This document shows, in pieces, positions 15,712 through 23,723 of a stretch of DNA of 41,266 nt. The stretch is taken from the NCBI RefSeq assembly GCF_022414535.1, contig NZ_JADWYM010000054.1, forward strand, positions 1-41,266. The letters are read 5' to 3'. Within the stretch, counting starts at the first letter, position 1. Each line of letters starts with the position of its first letter. The notes under the pieces were generated by a model, which saw nothing but the letters and a program-made list of their open reading frames with translations, was not told the origin of the DNA and searched no databases. Source of the DNA: Streptomyces sp. MUM 2J. GTDB lineage: Bacteria; Actinomycetota; Actinomycetes; Streptomycetales; Streptomycetaceae. The position numbers and the translations under genes were made by a program.

Positions 15712-17118
15712 ATGACTATGTCCAGGATCTGGGGCATGCGTGGATTGCTTGCTTCCTCGATCGGCGCCGCCTGCGCCCTCGCCCTCGCCCTGCCGTCGAC
15801 CCCGCCCGCCGCCGCGGCTCCCGCGGTGGCGGGCACGCGCCGGGCACCGGCGGCGGGCGCTACCCAGTCACTGCCCCTCGTCCCCCTCCACCGCAACCTC
15901 CACCGCAGCCGCGCCCTCCAGGGCCCGGGCGGCGAACAGGGGCTGCCGCGACGCGACGTACGCCACTTCTCGCTCCTCGGTGTGGTCTGGGACGACCCGG
16001 ACGCCGAGCTGCACGGCCGCGTCCGGGTCCGCACCCGTGCCGCCGCCACCGGCACCTGGTCGGGCTGGCAGGACGTCGAGACGCACAACGCCGACCACGG
16101 CGCCGACCCCGGCAGCGCCGAACGCGCCGCGGGCCGCGTCCGCGGCGGTACGGCCCCGCTCTGGGTGGGCGACTCCGACGGCGTGGAGGTCCGCGTCCGC
16201 GCCGCGCCGACCCGCCCGGAGGGCCGGCCGGAAGCCCCGGTGGGCGGGGCGGTGGCAACCGCCGGCAGGGCGGCCGCGCCCCTGCTTCCCACGGGCCTGC
16301 GCGTGGAGCTCGTCGACCCCGGTGCCGCCCCCGCGCCGGCCGCCGCCCCCGCTCTCACCGGTGGCGCCCGCGCCGTCTCCGCCGCCAACGCGGGCCTGGC
16401 GGGCGTCTCCCCCGGAGCCACCGAGATCCCCGCACTCGACCGGGAGCGGACGGAGCTTGAGATGCGGTCCCTGCCCGGCGTGGTACCGGCCGGGCTGCGG
16501 CGGGCGAAGCCGAAGATCGGCCCCCGCCCGCGCGTCGTCACCCGGCGCGGCTGGGGTGCCGACGAGAGGATGCGGCAGAAGCGGTTCGTCTACACCGGGA
16601 AGGTCCGTGCGGCCTTCGTGCACCACACCGTGACCGGCAACAACTACCGCTGCTCACAAGCCCCTTCGGTCATCCGCGGTATCTACCGCTACCACGTCAG
16701 GAGCATGGGCTGGCGCGACATCGGCTACAACTTCGTCGTCGACAAGTGCGGAACCATCTACGAGGGCCGCGCCGGGGGCGTGGCGAAGCCGGTCCTCGGC
16801 GCACACACCCTGGGCTTCAACACCGACAGCATGGGGATCGCCGTACTCGGCACCTTCACCTCCACCCGGCCGTCCTCCGCAGCGGTCAAGGCCATCGCCC
16901 GACTGACGGCCTGGAAGCTCGGCCTCTACGGGATGAACCCGCGCGGCAAGACATACCTGAAGTCCGGCGGTGGCAATCTCTACCGCAAAGGCAGGAAGGT
17001 GCGACTGAACGTCATCTCCGGTCACCGTGACGGCTACGCCACGGAGTGCCCGGGGCGGAAGCTGTACGGAAGGCTCGGTTCGGCCCGCTCGACCGCGGCG
17101 CAGTACCAAGGACGCTGA
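15712..17118 (+). CDS. Secreted N-acetylmuramoyl-L-alanine amidase / PGRP protein
   Basis: A 468-aa exported protein. The N-terminus (MRGLLASSIGAACALALALP followed by Ala/Pro) is a Sec signal peptide. Residues ~50-270 are a variable Ala/Pro-rich region with FSLLGVVWDD and a Trp-containing sandwich typical of Streptomyces PGRP proteins. The C-terminal ~200 residues are the amidase_2/PGRP domain: VVTRRGWGADE, VRAAFVHHTVTGNNY with the first zinc histidine, GWRDIGYNFVVDKCGTIYEGRAGG, and VISGHRDGYATECPG with the last His/Cys ligands. It should cleave the MurNAc-L-Ala bond of peptidoglycan. ATG codons at 15712 and 15718 are both possible; neither has a clear ribosome site. Confidence 0.9.
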   Translation: MTMSRIWGMRGLLASSIGAACALALALPSTPPAAAAPAVAGTRRAPAAGATQSLPLVPLHRNLHRSRALQGPGGEQGLPRRDVRHFSLLGVVWDDPDAELHGRVRVRTRAAATGTWSGWQDVETHNADHGADPGSAERAAGRVRGGTAPLWVGDSDGVEVRVRAAPTRPEGRPEAPVGGAVATAGRAAAPLLPTGLRVELVDPGAAPAPAAAPALTGGARAVSAANAGLAGVSPGATEIPALDRERTELEMRSLPGVVPAGLRRAKPKIGPRPRVVTRRGWGADERMRQKRFVYTGKVRAAFVHHTVTGNNYRCSQAPSVIRGIYRYHVRSMGWRDIGYNFVVDKCGTIYEGRAGGVAKPVLGAHTLGFNTDSMGIAVLGTFTSTRPSSAAVKAIARLTAWKLGLYGMNPRGKTYLKSGGGNLYRKGRKVRLNVISGHRDGYATECPGRKLYGRLGSARSTAAQYQGR

Positions 17119-17218
17119 GCGCCGGGGCCGGCCCTGACCGACCGGCGGGGAAGGGTCTGCATACACTGGCCGGCCGAAAGACAGTTCGGCCGGTCCCGGC
17201 AGGAAGCAGAGACGACAG

Positions 17219-18301
17219 GTGACAGAAGCCATCCTCCTGGTCGGCGGCAAGGGAACCCGGCTGCGCCCGCTCACCGTGCACACGCCCAAGCCGATGGTCC
17301 CGGCGGCCGGAGTGCCGTTCCTCACGCACCAGCTGGCCAGAGCGCGAGCGGCGGGCGTCGAGCACATCGTCCTCGCCACCTCCTACCTGGCCGAGGTGTT
17401 CGAGCCGTACTTCGGTGACGGCTCGTCACTGGGCCTGCACCTGGAATACGTCACGGAGCACGAGCCGCTGGGCACCGGCGGCGCCATCCGCAACGTTGCC
17501 TCCCGCCTCCGCTCGGGCCCGGACGACCCGGTCCTGATCTTCAACGGTGACATCCTCACCGGGCTCGACATCGGGGCCCTGGTCCGCACCCACGAGGCGA
17601 CCGGCGCCGACGTCTGCCTCCACCTCACCCGCGTCGCGGACCCCCGGGCGTACGGCCTGGTCCCCACGGACCGGACGGGCAGGGTCCTGGCGTTCCTGGA
17701 GAAGCCGCAGACTCCCGAGGAGATCGTCACCGACCAGATCAACGCGGGGGCGTACGTCTTCCGCCGCTCGGTCATCGACGCCATCCCGGCGGGCCGGCCG
17801 GTCTCGGTGGAACGCGAGACCTTCCCCGACCTGCTGTCGGCCGGCGCGCACCTGCACGGCATGGTCGACTCCACCTACTGGCTGGACCTCGGCACCCCCG
17901 CCGCCTTCGTCCGCGGTTCGGCGGACCTGGTCCTGGGCCGCGCCCCGTCGCCCGCGGTGCCCGGCCGCCGCGGCGACCGGCTGGTCCTGCCCAGCGCCAG
18001 GGTCGCCCCGGACGCCAAGCTCACCGGCGGCACGGTGGTGGGCGAGGGCGCGTTCGTGGCGGAGGGCGCGCGTGTCTCCGGCTCGACGATCCTGCCGGGC
18101 GCCGTCATCGAACCCGGCGCCGTCATCACCGACTCCCTCGTCGGCACCCGCGCCCGCGTCGGCGAGCGCACCGTCCTCACCGGTACGGTGATCGGGGACG
18201 GCGCGGTCGTCGGCGCGGACAACGAACTCCGCGACGGAGCCCGCATCTGGTGCGACGCCCGCATTCCCGCGGGCGCGGTCCGCTTCTCCTCCGACCGGTA
18301 G
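17219..18301 (+). CDS. manC: Mannose-1-phosphate guanylyltransferase (GDP-mannose pyrophosphorylase)
   Basis: A 360-aa cytosolic enzyme from GTG 17219. The nucleotidyltransferase domain carries LVGGKGTRLRPLT (signature loop), HTPKPMVPAAGVPFL (the PKPM lysine), EPLGTGGAIRNV, and FNGDILTG (metal-binding Asp). The C-terminal ~110 residues are a left-handed beta-helix of hexapeptide repeats. It makes GDP-mannose from mannose-1-phosphate and GTP. Sequence cannot wholly exclude other NDP-sugars. Conserved linkage with manB and manA supports mannose: in S. coelicolor the homologous man genes supply GDP-mannose for glycoprotein synthesis and envelope integrity. A TACACT -10-like box lies at 17162-17167, ~50 bases upstream. 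Confidence 0.85.
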   Translation: MTEAILLVGGKGTRLRPLTVHTPKPMVPAAGVPFLTHQLARARAAGVEHIVLATSYLAEVFEPYFGDGSSLGLHLEYVTEHEPLGTGGAIRNVASRLRSGPDDPVLIFNGDILTGLDIGALVRTHEATGADVCLHLTRVADPRAYGLVPTDRTGRVLAFLEKPQTPEEIVTDQINAGAYVFRRSVIDAIPAGRPVSVERETFPDLLSAGAHLHGMVDSTYWLDLGTPAAFVRGSADLVLGRAPSPAVPGRRGDRLVLPSARVAPDAKLTGGTVVGEGAFVAEGARVSGSTILPGAVIEPGAVITDSLVGTRARVGERTVLTGTVIGDGAVVGADNELRDGARIWCDARIPAGAVRFSSDR

Positions 18302-18555
18302 CGGACACCCCTACCGGGGAACGGGCCCCGCCGCGCAACGACGGTCGAACCGCCCCTGCGGCATCCGGGACGACCGTTGGCCACCGTGGCGCGGGACAGC
18401 CCCGCCCGCGCCGCGGCTCCGGTGCCCCGCCCCGCCGCGGCAACCGCGCCGTCGGCTTCCCGGCGCTCCTCCGCCCGCGGCACCGGGGAGGCGGGCGGAC
18501 GTCCGTCGTCGGAGCCGGCCGGTCGTGAACCGTGCGCCGCGGGCCACCGCCCCGG

Positions 18556-19566
18556 TCACCAGCGGCCGATGTCCACCCGAGGCATCCGCGGTGCCCGCCG
18601 CGCCGGTACCTTCCCGCTCAGCAGGATGAGCCGGGCCGCCCGGTGCCGCTGCCCCGCGTACGGCTCCAGCAGGCGCAGCATCACCGCGTCGTCCGCGTCC
18701 CGGTCCCCGGCCAGCGCCCAGCCCACGATCCCCGGCAGATGCAGGTCCCCGACCGTCACCGCGTCCGGTGCCCCGTGGCTGCGCTGCACGGTCTCCGCCG
18801 ACGTCCACGGCCCGATCCCCGGCACGACCTCCAGCCGGGCCTGCGCGGCCTTGGGCGTCATCCCGGCCGTCTCCTCCAGCCGGGCGGCGAGCCGGACGGC
18901 CCGCAGGACCGTCGACGCCCGCTTGTCGTCGACGCCGGCCCGGTGCCACTCCCAGGAGGGGACCAGCGCCCACGCACGCGGCTCCGGCATGACGTACATC
19001 CGCTCGGGCACGGGCCCCGGCGCCGGTTCGCCGTGCGCCCGCACCAGCAGCCGCCACGCCCGGTAGGCCTCCCCGGTCGTGACCTTCTGCTCCAGGACCG
19101 ACGGGATCAGCGACTCCAGCACCAGCCCGGTCCGCGTCAGCCGCAGCCCCGGACGCCGGTGCCGGGCGAGCGCGACGACCCGGTGCCGCGGCGCGAAGGC
19201 CGCCGGGTCGTCGGAGGCGCCCAGCAGCTCCGGCAGCCGTTCCAGCAGCCACTCGGCCCCCGGCCCCCACGCCTCGCCGCGCACCGCACCATCGGACACG
19301 GCGACCCGCAACGTCCCCGGCCCGGCCGGCGTACGGGCGGCCCGCCAGACCGACCCGTCGGGCATCGCCCGGAACGTCGGATCCCCGGTGCCGCGCCGCA
19401 GCGGCCCGAGCACCAGGTGCAGGTCGAGCGGCCCGTCCGGTACCCAGGTCCGCACCCGCCCCGGCCCGCCGCCGTGCGCGGCCCGCGGACGCGGTGGCCC
19501 GGACACGGGGACGTCCCCGCCGCGCACGGTCGTACGCGTGGGCCGGGGGGCGAAACGTCCTGCCAC
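18556..19566 (-). CDS. DNA-3-methyladenine glycosylase II, AlkA type
   Basis: A 336-aa protein from GTG 19566. The C-terminal two thirds are the HhH-GPD glycosylase fold: LVLESLIPSVLEQKVTTGEAYRAW (helices around the conserved EQK), LEVVPGIGPWTSAETV (helix-hairpin-helix) and DAVTVGDLHLP with the catalytic aspartate. There is no Cys cluster, so no iron-sulfur site, unlike MutY or Nth. The N-terminal ~110 residues are the smaller AlkA-like beta domain. It removes alkylated bases from DNA as the first step of base-excision repair. The start is uncertain because the frame is open for over 400 bases upstream. Mycobacteria place a different DNA-related gene here. Confidence 0.88.
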   Translation of the reverse strand: MAGRFAPRPTRTTVRGGDVPVSGPPRPRAAHGGGPGRVRTWVPDGPLDLHLVLGPLRRGTGDPTFRAMPDGSVWRAARTPAGPGTLRVAVSDGAVRGEAWGPGAEWLLERLPELLGASDDPAAFAPRHRVVALARHRRPGLRLTRTGLVLESLIPSVLEQKVTTGEAYRAWRLLVRAHGEPAPGPVPERMYVMPEPRAWALVPSWEWHRAGVDDKRASTVLRAVRLAARLEETAGMTPKAAQARLEVVPGIGPWTSAETVQRSHGAPDAVTVGDLHLPGIVGWALAGDRDADDAVMLRLLEPYAGQRHRAARLILLSGKVPARRAPRMPRVDIGRW

Positions 19567-19586
19567 GATGGGGTTCCCGGTGAAGT

Positions 19587-19619
19587 CGAGGGGTCGGAGC
19601 GCTCCGAGGGGTCGGAGCG
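19587..19619. repeat. Two 15-bp direct repeats around a palindrome
   Basis: CGAGGGGTCGGAGCG is present at 19587-19601 and 19605-19619. The junction forms the palindrome CGGAGCGCTCCG. It lies ~20 bp upstream of the glycosylase start, within the 199-bp gap to fbiB, and could be an operator or a slippage product. Confidence 0.55.
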
Positions 19620-19765
19620 GTCGGGGCGGCGCCCTACGAGGGTAGTGCGACAACCGGTACGGGCCGCACACGGCCGAGTCCTCCCGGCGGCGGCTCGCCC
19701 CGGGAACGGCGGATCGACGGCGGGACGGCGACCGTGCCGCGACGAAGCTCGCCGTCCCGCGCACC

Positions 19766-21076
19766 TCACCGCACTTCGATGAAGGCGCCCGCCTCGCGCT
19801 CCGCCCGCGGCCGGGGCTCCTCCGCCGGGTGCCCGACGGCCACGGCGCCCATCGGGTCCCACTCCCCGGGCAGCCCCAGCACCTCGCGCACCACGTCCCG
19901 GCAGAACATCGTCGACGACACCCACGCCGATCCCAGCCGCTCCCCGGCGAGCGCCACCAGGAAGTTCTGCACGCCCGCACCCGCGGCGACGACGAACATC
20001 TCCCGTTCGGCCGCGTCCCGCCGCACGTCCCCGTAGGTGTGCGAGCCGTCCGCGACCAGGCACGGCACCACCAGGTACGGAGCGTTGCGCAGCACGTCCC
20101 CGCGCCTCACCCGCTTGGCGACGGACTCCTCGCTCTTGCCGTCGCGCCGCAGGTCGGCGATCCAGGCCTCGCGCATGGCGTCCAGTAGCCGGACGCGTGC
20201 CCCGGCCGACTCCAGCAGCACGAACCGCCAAGGCGTCGTGTGGTGCGGCGCCGGGGCGGTCACCGCCGCGGCCACCGCCCGGCGCACCGCACCCGGATCG
20301 ACGGGCTCGTCGGTGAACGACCGCACCGTGCGGCGCTGGGTCACCGCGAGCCGCACCGCCTCGGAGGTGCCGAGCCGGAACATGTCGTCGCGGGCGCCGC
20401 GCACCATGGCCCGTGCGCCCTCCCCGCCGTCGCCGGCCACCACGTGCGGCAGCCCCCGCACCACCGCGACGGGTCGGCCCGCCGCCTTGCCCTTGACCAG
20501 GTCGCCCGCGGCGGCCAGCTCGTCCGCGGTCGCCACGACGGTCGCGCCGAGCGGATTGCCGTGCGCGTCGGTGCCCCCGCGCAGATCGTCCAGGACGCGC
20601 ACGCCGGCCGCGCCGATCGCGACGTCCGTGAGCCCCGCGCGCCAGGGCCGCCCGAAGGTGTCGGTGACGACGACCCCTACGTCGACGCCGAGCGCCTCCC
20701 GCAGTCCGGCGCGGATCGCCCGCGCGGAGGCGTCGGGATCCTCGGGCAGCAGCAGCACGGTCCCCGAGGGCGTGTTGGAGGCGTCGACCCCGGCCGCGGC
20801 CATCACCAGGCCCTGCCGGTTCTCCACGATGCGCAGGGCGCCGCGCCGGGCCACCACCCGTACCGTCTCCGCCTCGATGGCGGCCTCACGGTCGGCGGCG
20901 CGTACGACCCGCCCCTCGGCCTTGGAGACGATCTTGGAGGTGACGAGGACGACGTCGCCGTCGGCCAGGCCCGGTTCCGCGGCGGAGACCAGCTTGGCGA
21001 GGTCGTCGCCGGGCTGCACCTCGGGAAGGCCGGGCACGGCCCACACCCGGTAGCCCTCGGCGAGGGGTGTGCTCAT
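19766..21076 (-). CDS. fbiB: Coenzyme F420-0:L-glutamate ligase, two-domain FbiB
   Basis: A 436-aa bifunctional enzyme. The N-terminal ~240 residues are the CofE ligase (VWAVPGLPEVQPGDDLAKLV, DGDVVLVTSKIVSKAEGR, VVVTDTFGRPWRAGLTDVAIG), which adds glutamates to F420-0 using GTP. The C-terminal ~190 residues are an FMN-binding nitroreductase-like domain (RRTVRSFTDEPVDPGAVRRAV, APAPHHTTPWRF), known in mycobacterial FbiB to reduce dehydro-F420. The ATG at 21076 overlaps the fbiA stop as ATGA, so the two are translationally coupled. F420 is a deazaflavin hydride carrier used in actinobacterial redox and antibiotic pathways. Confidence 0.95.
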   Translation of the reverse strand: MSTPLAEGYRVWAVPGLPEVQPGDDLAKLVSAAEPGLADGDVVLVTSKIVSKAEGRVVRAADREAAIEAETVRVVARRGALRIVENRQGLVMAAAGVDASNTPSGTVLLLPEDPDASARAIRAGLREALGVDVGVVVTDTFGRPWRAGLTDVAIGAAGVRVLDDLRGGTDAHGNPLGATVVATADELAAAGDLVKGKAAGRPVAVVRGLPHVVAGDGGEGARAMVRGARDDMFRLGTSEAVRLAVTQRRTVRSFTDEPVDPGAVRRAVAAAVTAPAPHHTTPWRFVLLESAGARVRLLDAMREAWIADLRRDGKSEESVAKRVRRGDVLRNAPYLVVPCLVADGSHTYGDVRRDAAEREMFVVAAGAGVQNFLVALAGERLGSAWVSSTMFCRDVVREVLGLPGEWDPMGAVAVGHPAEEPRPRAEREAGAFIEVR

Positions 21077-22032
21077 GCCGCCCGCACCTCCTCGGCCAGC
21101 GCCAGCGCCTCCCGCGCCATTCGAGCGGTCGCCTCGGCGTCGGTCATCATCAGCGGCACGGCCCGGCAGCGGATGCCGGCGGCCTCCACCCGCTCCACGG
21201 CAGCGGCGTCCACGGTGTCCACGAGCCAGCCGTCCAGCAGCCCGGAGCCGTAGTGCTCGGCGACCGCGGCGGCCGTGGCCTCGACGCCTACGGCCGCGAG
21301 GACCTTGTCCGCCATACCGCGCACCGGAGCGTCCCCGACGATGGGGGAGAGGCCGACGACGGGCACCCCGGCCTCCGCGATGGCCTCCCGGATGCCGGGC
21401 ACGGCGAGGATCGTGCCGACGGAGACGACCGGGTTCGACGGCGGGAAGAGGATCACGTCCGCCTCGGCCAGCGCCTCCAGCACCCCCGGTGCCGGCTTGG
21501 CCTGCTCCGCGCCGACCGGGACGATCGCCTCGGCGGGCACCGAGGCGCGCAGCCGGACCCAGTACTCCTGGAAGTGGATCGCCTTCTGTTCTCCGTCGAT
21601 CTCGACGGCCACGTGCGTCTCCACCCGGTCGTCGGTCATCGGGATCAGCCGCACCCCCGGCTTCCACCGGTCGCACAGCGCCTGGGTGACGGCGCTGAGC
21701 GGATACCCGGCGCCGGTCATCTGCGTCCGCACGATGTGCGTGGCGAAGTCCCGGTCGCCCAGACCGAACCAGCCGGGGCCCACGCCGTACGCGGCGAGCT
21801 CCTCCTTCAGGTGGAAGGTCTCGTCGGCCCGCCCCCAGCCCTGCTCCTCGTTGATGCCGCCGCCGAGCGTGTACATCACCGTGTCGAGGTCCGGGCAGAC
21901 CTTCAGCCCGAAGAGGTGGATGTCGTCGCCGGTGTTGCCGATGACCGTGATGTCCGCGTCCGGCACGGCCCGTTTCAGACCGCGCAGGAACCGTGCACCG
22001 CCGATGCCGCCTGCCAGAACCACAATGCGCAT
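21073..22032 (-). CDS. fbiA: 2-phospho-L-lactate (PEP) transferase FbiA/CofD
   Basis: A 319-aa cytosolic enzyme matching the full family length. MRIVVLAGGIGGARFLRGL is the N-terminal nucleotide loop, VIGNTGDDIHLFGLKVCPDLDTVMYTL the Fo/GDP-binding region, and FPPSNPVVSVGTILAVPGI the conserved phosphate loop. It transfers the phospholactyl or phosphoenolpyruvyl group onto Fo to make (dehydro)F420-0, the step before FbiB. It lies 33 bp after the cysteine dioxygenase gene on the same strand, with no terminator between, so read-through from that promoter is likely. There is no clear ribosome site before ATG 22032, so a leaderless promoter of its own is also possible. Confidence 0.96.
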   Translation of the reverse strand: MRIVVLAGGIGGARFLRGLKRAVPDADITVIGNTGDDIHLFGLKVCPDLDTVMYTLGGGINEEQGWGRADETFHLKEELAAYGVGPGWFGLGDRDFATHIVRTQMTGAGYPLSAVTQALCDRWKPGVRLIPMTDDRVETHVAVEIDGEQKAIHFQEYWVRLRASVPAEAIVPVGAEQAKPAPGVLEALAEADVILFPPSNPVVSVGTILAVPGIREAIAEAGVPVVGLSPIVGDAPVRGMADKVLAAVGVEATAAAVAEHYGSGLLDGWLVDTVDAAAVERVEAAGIRCRAVPLMMTDAEATARMAREALALAEEVRAA

Positions 22033-22065
22033 GGGGCAAGTCTGGCAGGCGGGTACGACAACGTG

Positions 22066-22572
22066 TCAGGCAGTCACCGCCGGCGGCTCGGCGGTCGCCC
22101 GGCAGCCGGGCGCGGTGTGCATCGGCATCTCGGTGAGGCCGGGGAAGTAGACGTGGAGGCTGACCGCCGGCTCCAGGGTGTCGTTGACGACCTCGTGCGC
22201 GGAGCCCGGGGCGAGCACGCGCTGCGCGCCCGCCGCCAGCGTGCGCGTGCCGCGCCCGGTGCGCTCGGTCAGCGCGCCGTCCAGGACGGTCAGCACCCCC
22301 GAGGAGCGGCCGTGGTCGTGCAGTCCGCTGCCCTGCCCCGGGACCCAGGACAGCAGCCACACCTCGTAGCCGGGGCCGGTGCGCAGCCGGTGGTACCAGC
22401 GGGTGGTGGCGTCGTACTGCACGAGGTGCTCCCACCGGGAGCGGTCGGCGGCCAGGGCCAGGGCCAGGCCGGCGAACTCGGCGACGGTGGCCGGGTGCTC
22501 GCGCGGCGGCTGGAGCAGGTGCGGGACTTCGAGGATGTCGCCGGCGATCTGGAGGTCGCTGTCGCTGTTCAT
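22066..22572 (-). CDS. Cysteine dioxygenase family protein
   Basis: A 168-aa cupin. The iron ligands are visible: His85 and His87 in GLHDHGRS and His126 in GSAHEVVND. PAVSLHVYFPG supplies the Ser138-His140-Tyr142 triad seen in mammalian cysteine dioxygenase. Position 92 is Gly, as in bacterial enzymes, so no Cys-Tyr crosslink forms. It oxidises L-cysteine with O2 to cysteine sulfinate; a related thiol substrate such as 3-mercaptopropionate is possible. GAGGAA lies ~12 bases before ATG 22572. The 153-bp leader upstream begins with a polycysteine reading frame, which points to control by cysteine supply. fbiA and fbiB follow closely. Confidence 0.9.
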   Translation of the reverse strand: MNSDSDLQIAGDILEVPHLLQPPREHPATVAEFAGLALALAADRSRWEHLVQYDATTRWYHRLRTGPGYEVWLLSWVPGQGSGLHDHGRSSGVLTVLDGALTERTGRGTRTLAAGAQRVLAPGSAHEVVNDTLEPAVSLHVYFPGLTEMPMHTAPGCRATAEPPAVTA

Positions 22573-22678
22573 GGATGCGGTGGTTCCTCGGCAGAAGTGC
22601 GGATGGGGGGTGGCCGTGCCGTCAGCCCGGGTCGCGGGCGGCGGAGATGCCCCGTGGTGAGGGGAGGGGGTGCAGCGG

Positions 22679-22700
22679 GCCGGGTCGCGGTGGACCCGGC
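22679..22700 (-). promoter_or_regulatory. Hairpin in the cysteine dioxygenase leader
   Basis: GCCGGGTC and GACCCGGC (22679-22686 and 22693-22700) form a perfect 8-bp stem with a 6-base loop, 25 bases downstream of the stop of the polycysteine frame. It could be one arm of an attenuation or translation-control switch. CCTCC-rich sequence just after the frame's stop might pair with the gene's own ribosome site (inference). Confidence 0.45.
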
Positions 22701-22725
22701 GGCAGCCGGAGCGGAGGTGGAGGGC

Positions 22726-22818
22726 TCAACAGCTGGAACAGCAACAGCTACAGCGAGCGCGGGCAGCACCGTGGGACCCGGCGGTGCGGGTCGAGGTGAG
22801 CGCCGAGTTCGCGAGCAT
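22726..22818 (-). CDS. Polycysteine leader peptide (leaderless uORF)
   Basis: A 30-codon frame from ATG 22818 to TGA at 22726-22728, on the same strand as and 153 bp upstream of the cysteine dioxygenase gene. The peptide begins MLANSALTST and ends CSCCCSSC. Five of its last eight residues are cysteine, and four of those five codons are TGT, which is rare in this GC-rich genome. A TTGACA -35 box places the expected transcript start at the A of the ATG, so the message is probably leaderless. Polycysteine leaderless ORFs that act as cysteine-responsive attenuators are established in mycobacteria. Here the controlled gene degrades cysteine instead of making it. An in-frame GTG lies six bases upstream. 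There is no ribosome site. Confidence 0.7.
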   Translation of the reverse strand: MLANSALTSTRTAGSHGAARARCSCCCSSC

Positions 22819-22825
22819 GCCCACA

Positions 22826-22854
22826 AGGACAGCGGCTCACACCTTCACTGTCAA
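22826..22854 (-). promoter_or_regulatory. Promoter of the polycysteine leader
   Basis: The minus strand shows TTGACA (22849-22854), a 17-base spacer, and TGTCCT (22826-22831) as a weak -10. The A of ATG 22818 is eight bases past the -10, a normal transcription start distance. The -35 is a perfect consensus for the housekeeping sigma factor. Confidence 0.6.
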
Positions 22855-23306
22855 CTCGGCCCCGGCATGTGGGACGTCTTTCACCCCTTCCGGTTCATCT
22901 GAGGGACGAAAGGTTTATTCACTCGGTCACCGGGACACATGCCGCACAACCCGGCACACAAGTCCCGTTGCGATCTCGTGATCCGACTGTGATCAGGTTC
23001 GCATCGCCGCGCGAGTCGGAACGGGATCGAACGCTCGGGCGTCCTTCTCCGTACAGGGTTCGCGCGGGCTCCGTGCGGACTCTCTGTGGTCCGGAAGTCC
23101 TCCCGGACCTCCTCTCTGTGTCAAGGTTTATGGCGATTTGAACACTTTCCGCGTGACCTTGGTTCCGCAGAGTGAATAAGGGGCCCAATAGCAGATCTCG
23201 GCTTGACTCGCCCGGAGCAGCACACTTGTAATTTCACTCGTGTCGTTCAGCCGGAATCGGTAACGGCCACATCACGGGGACGCGGAAAGACAGACGAGGG
23301 GCGCAC
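22855..23306 (+). promoter_or_regulatory. whiB upstream control region
   Basis: This ~450-bp gap of lower G+C precedes whiB. TTGACT (23203-23208), an 18-base spacer and TGTAAT (23227-23232) make a plausible promoter ~75 bases before the start codon. WhiA-type GACAC boxes are present at 22934-22938 and, reversed, at 23118-23122. TTATTCACTC (22915-22924) and its exact inverse GAGTGAATAA (23170-23179) lie ~250 bp apart. whiB is known to have more than one promoter in S. coelicolor, one of them developmental. I see no coding frame with a ribosome site here. Confidence 0.5.
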
Positions 23307-23570
23307 ATGACCGAGCTGGTGCAGCAACTGCTGGTCGACGACGCGGACGAGGAACTCGGCTGGCAGGAGCGCGCGCTGTGCGCCCAGACCGACCCCGAGT
23401 CCTTCTTCCCCGAGAAGGGCGGCTCGACCCGGGAGGCCAAGAAGGTCTGCCTGGCCTGCGAGGTCCGCTCCGAATGCCTTGAGTACGCCCTCGCCAACGA
23501 CGAGCGCTTCGGTATCTGGGGAGGCCTGTCCGAGCGGGAGCGTCGCCGGCTGAAGAAGGCCGCCGTCTGA
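23307..23570 (+). CDS. whiB: WhiB, iron-sulfur developmental transcription factor
   Basis: An 87-aa protein that I recognise as essentially identical to Streptomyces WhiB. The four [4Fe-4S] ligands are Cys25, Cys48, Cys51 and Cys57 (spacing Cx22CxxCx5C), followed by the turn FGIWGGLSERERRRLKK and a basic C-terminus for DNA contact. WhiB works with WhiA to halt aerial growth and start sporulation septation; the mycobacterial counterpart is WhiB2. ATG 23307 is preceded by GACGAGGGGCGCAC. The gene stands alone on its transcript, between the divergent cysteine dioxygenase leader and a glycosyltransferase gene, as in other actinobacteria. Confidence 0.97.
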   Translation: MTELVQQLLVDDADEELGWQERALCAQTDPESFFPEKGGSTREAKKVCLACEVRSECLEYALANDERFGIWGGLSERERRRLKKAAV

Positions 23571-23723
23571 GCGCGGGGAACGGAGCGCGGCCCGGCGAAC
23601 GGCACGGAGGCACCGATTCCAACGGCCCGGCGCAGGTGGGTTGTCCACAGGCGGCGGGCCGTCGCCATGGCCAGCCGATAGTGTGGCGCTCGTCCGAGAC
23701 GCCCGCTGCCCCGTGGGGCACAG

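Noticed and set aside
22869..23141. 90-codon plus-strand frame upstream of whiB
   Set aside because: It has no ribosome site, covers the whiB control region and has an atypical composition for a gene.
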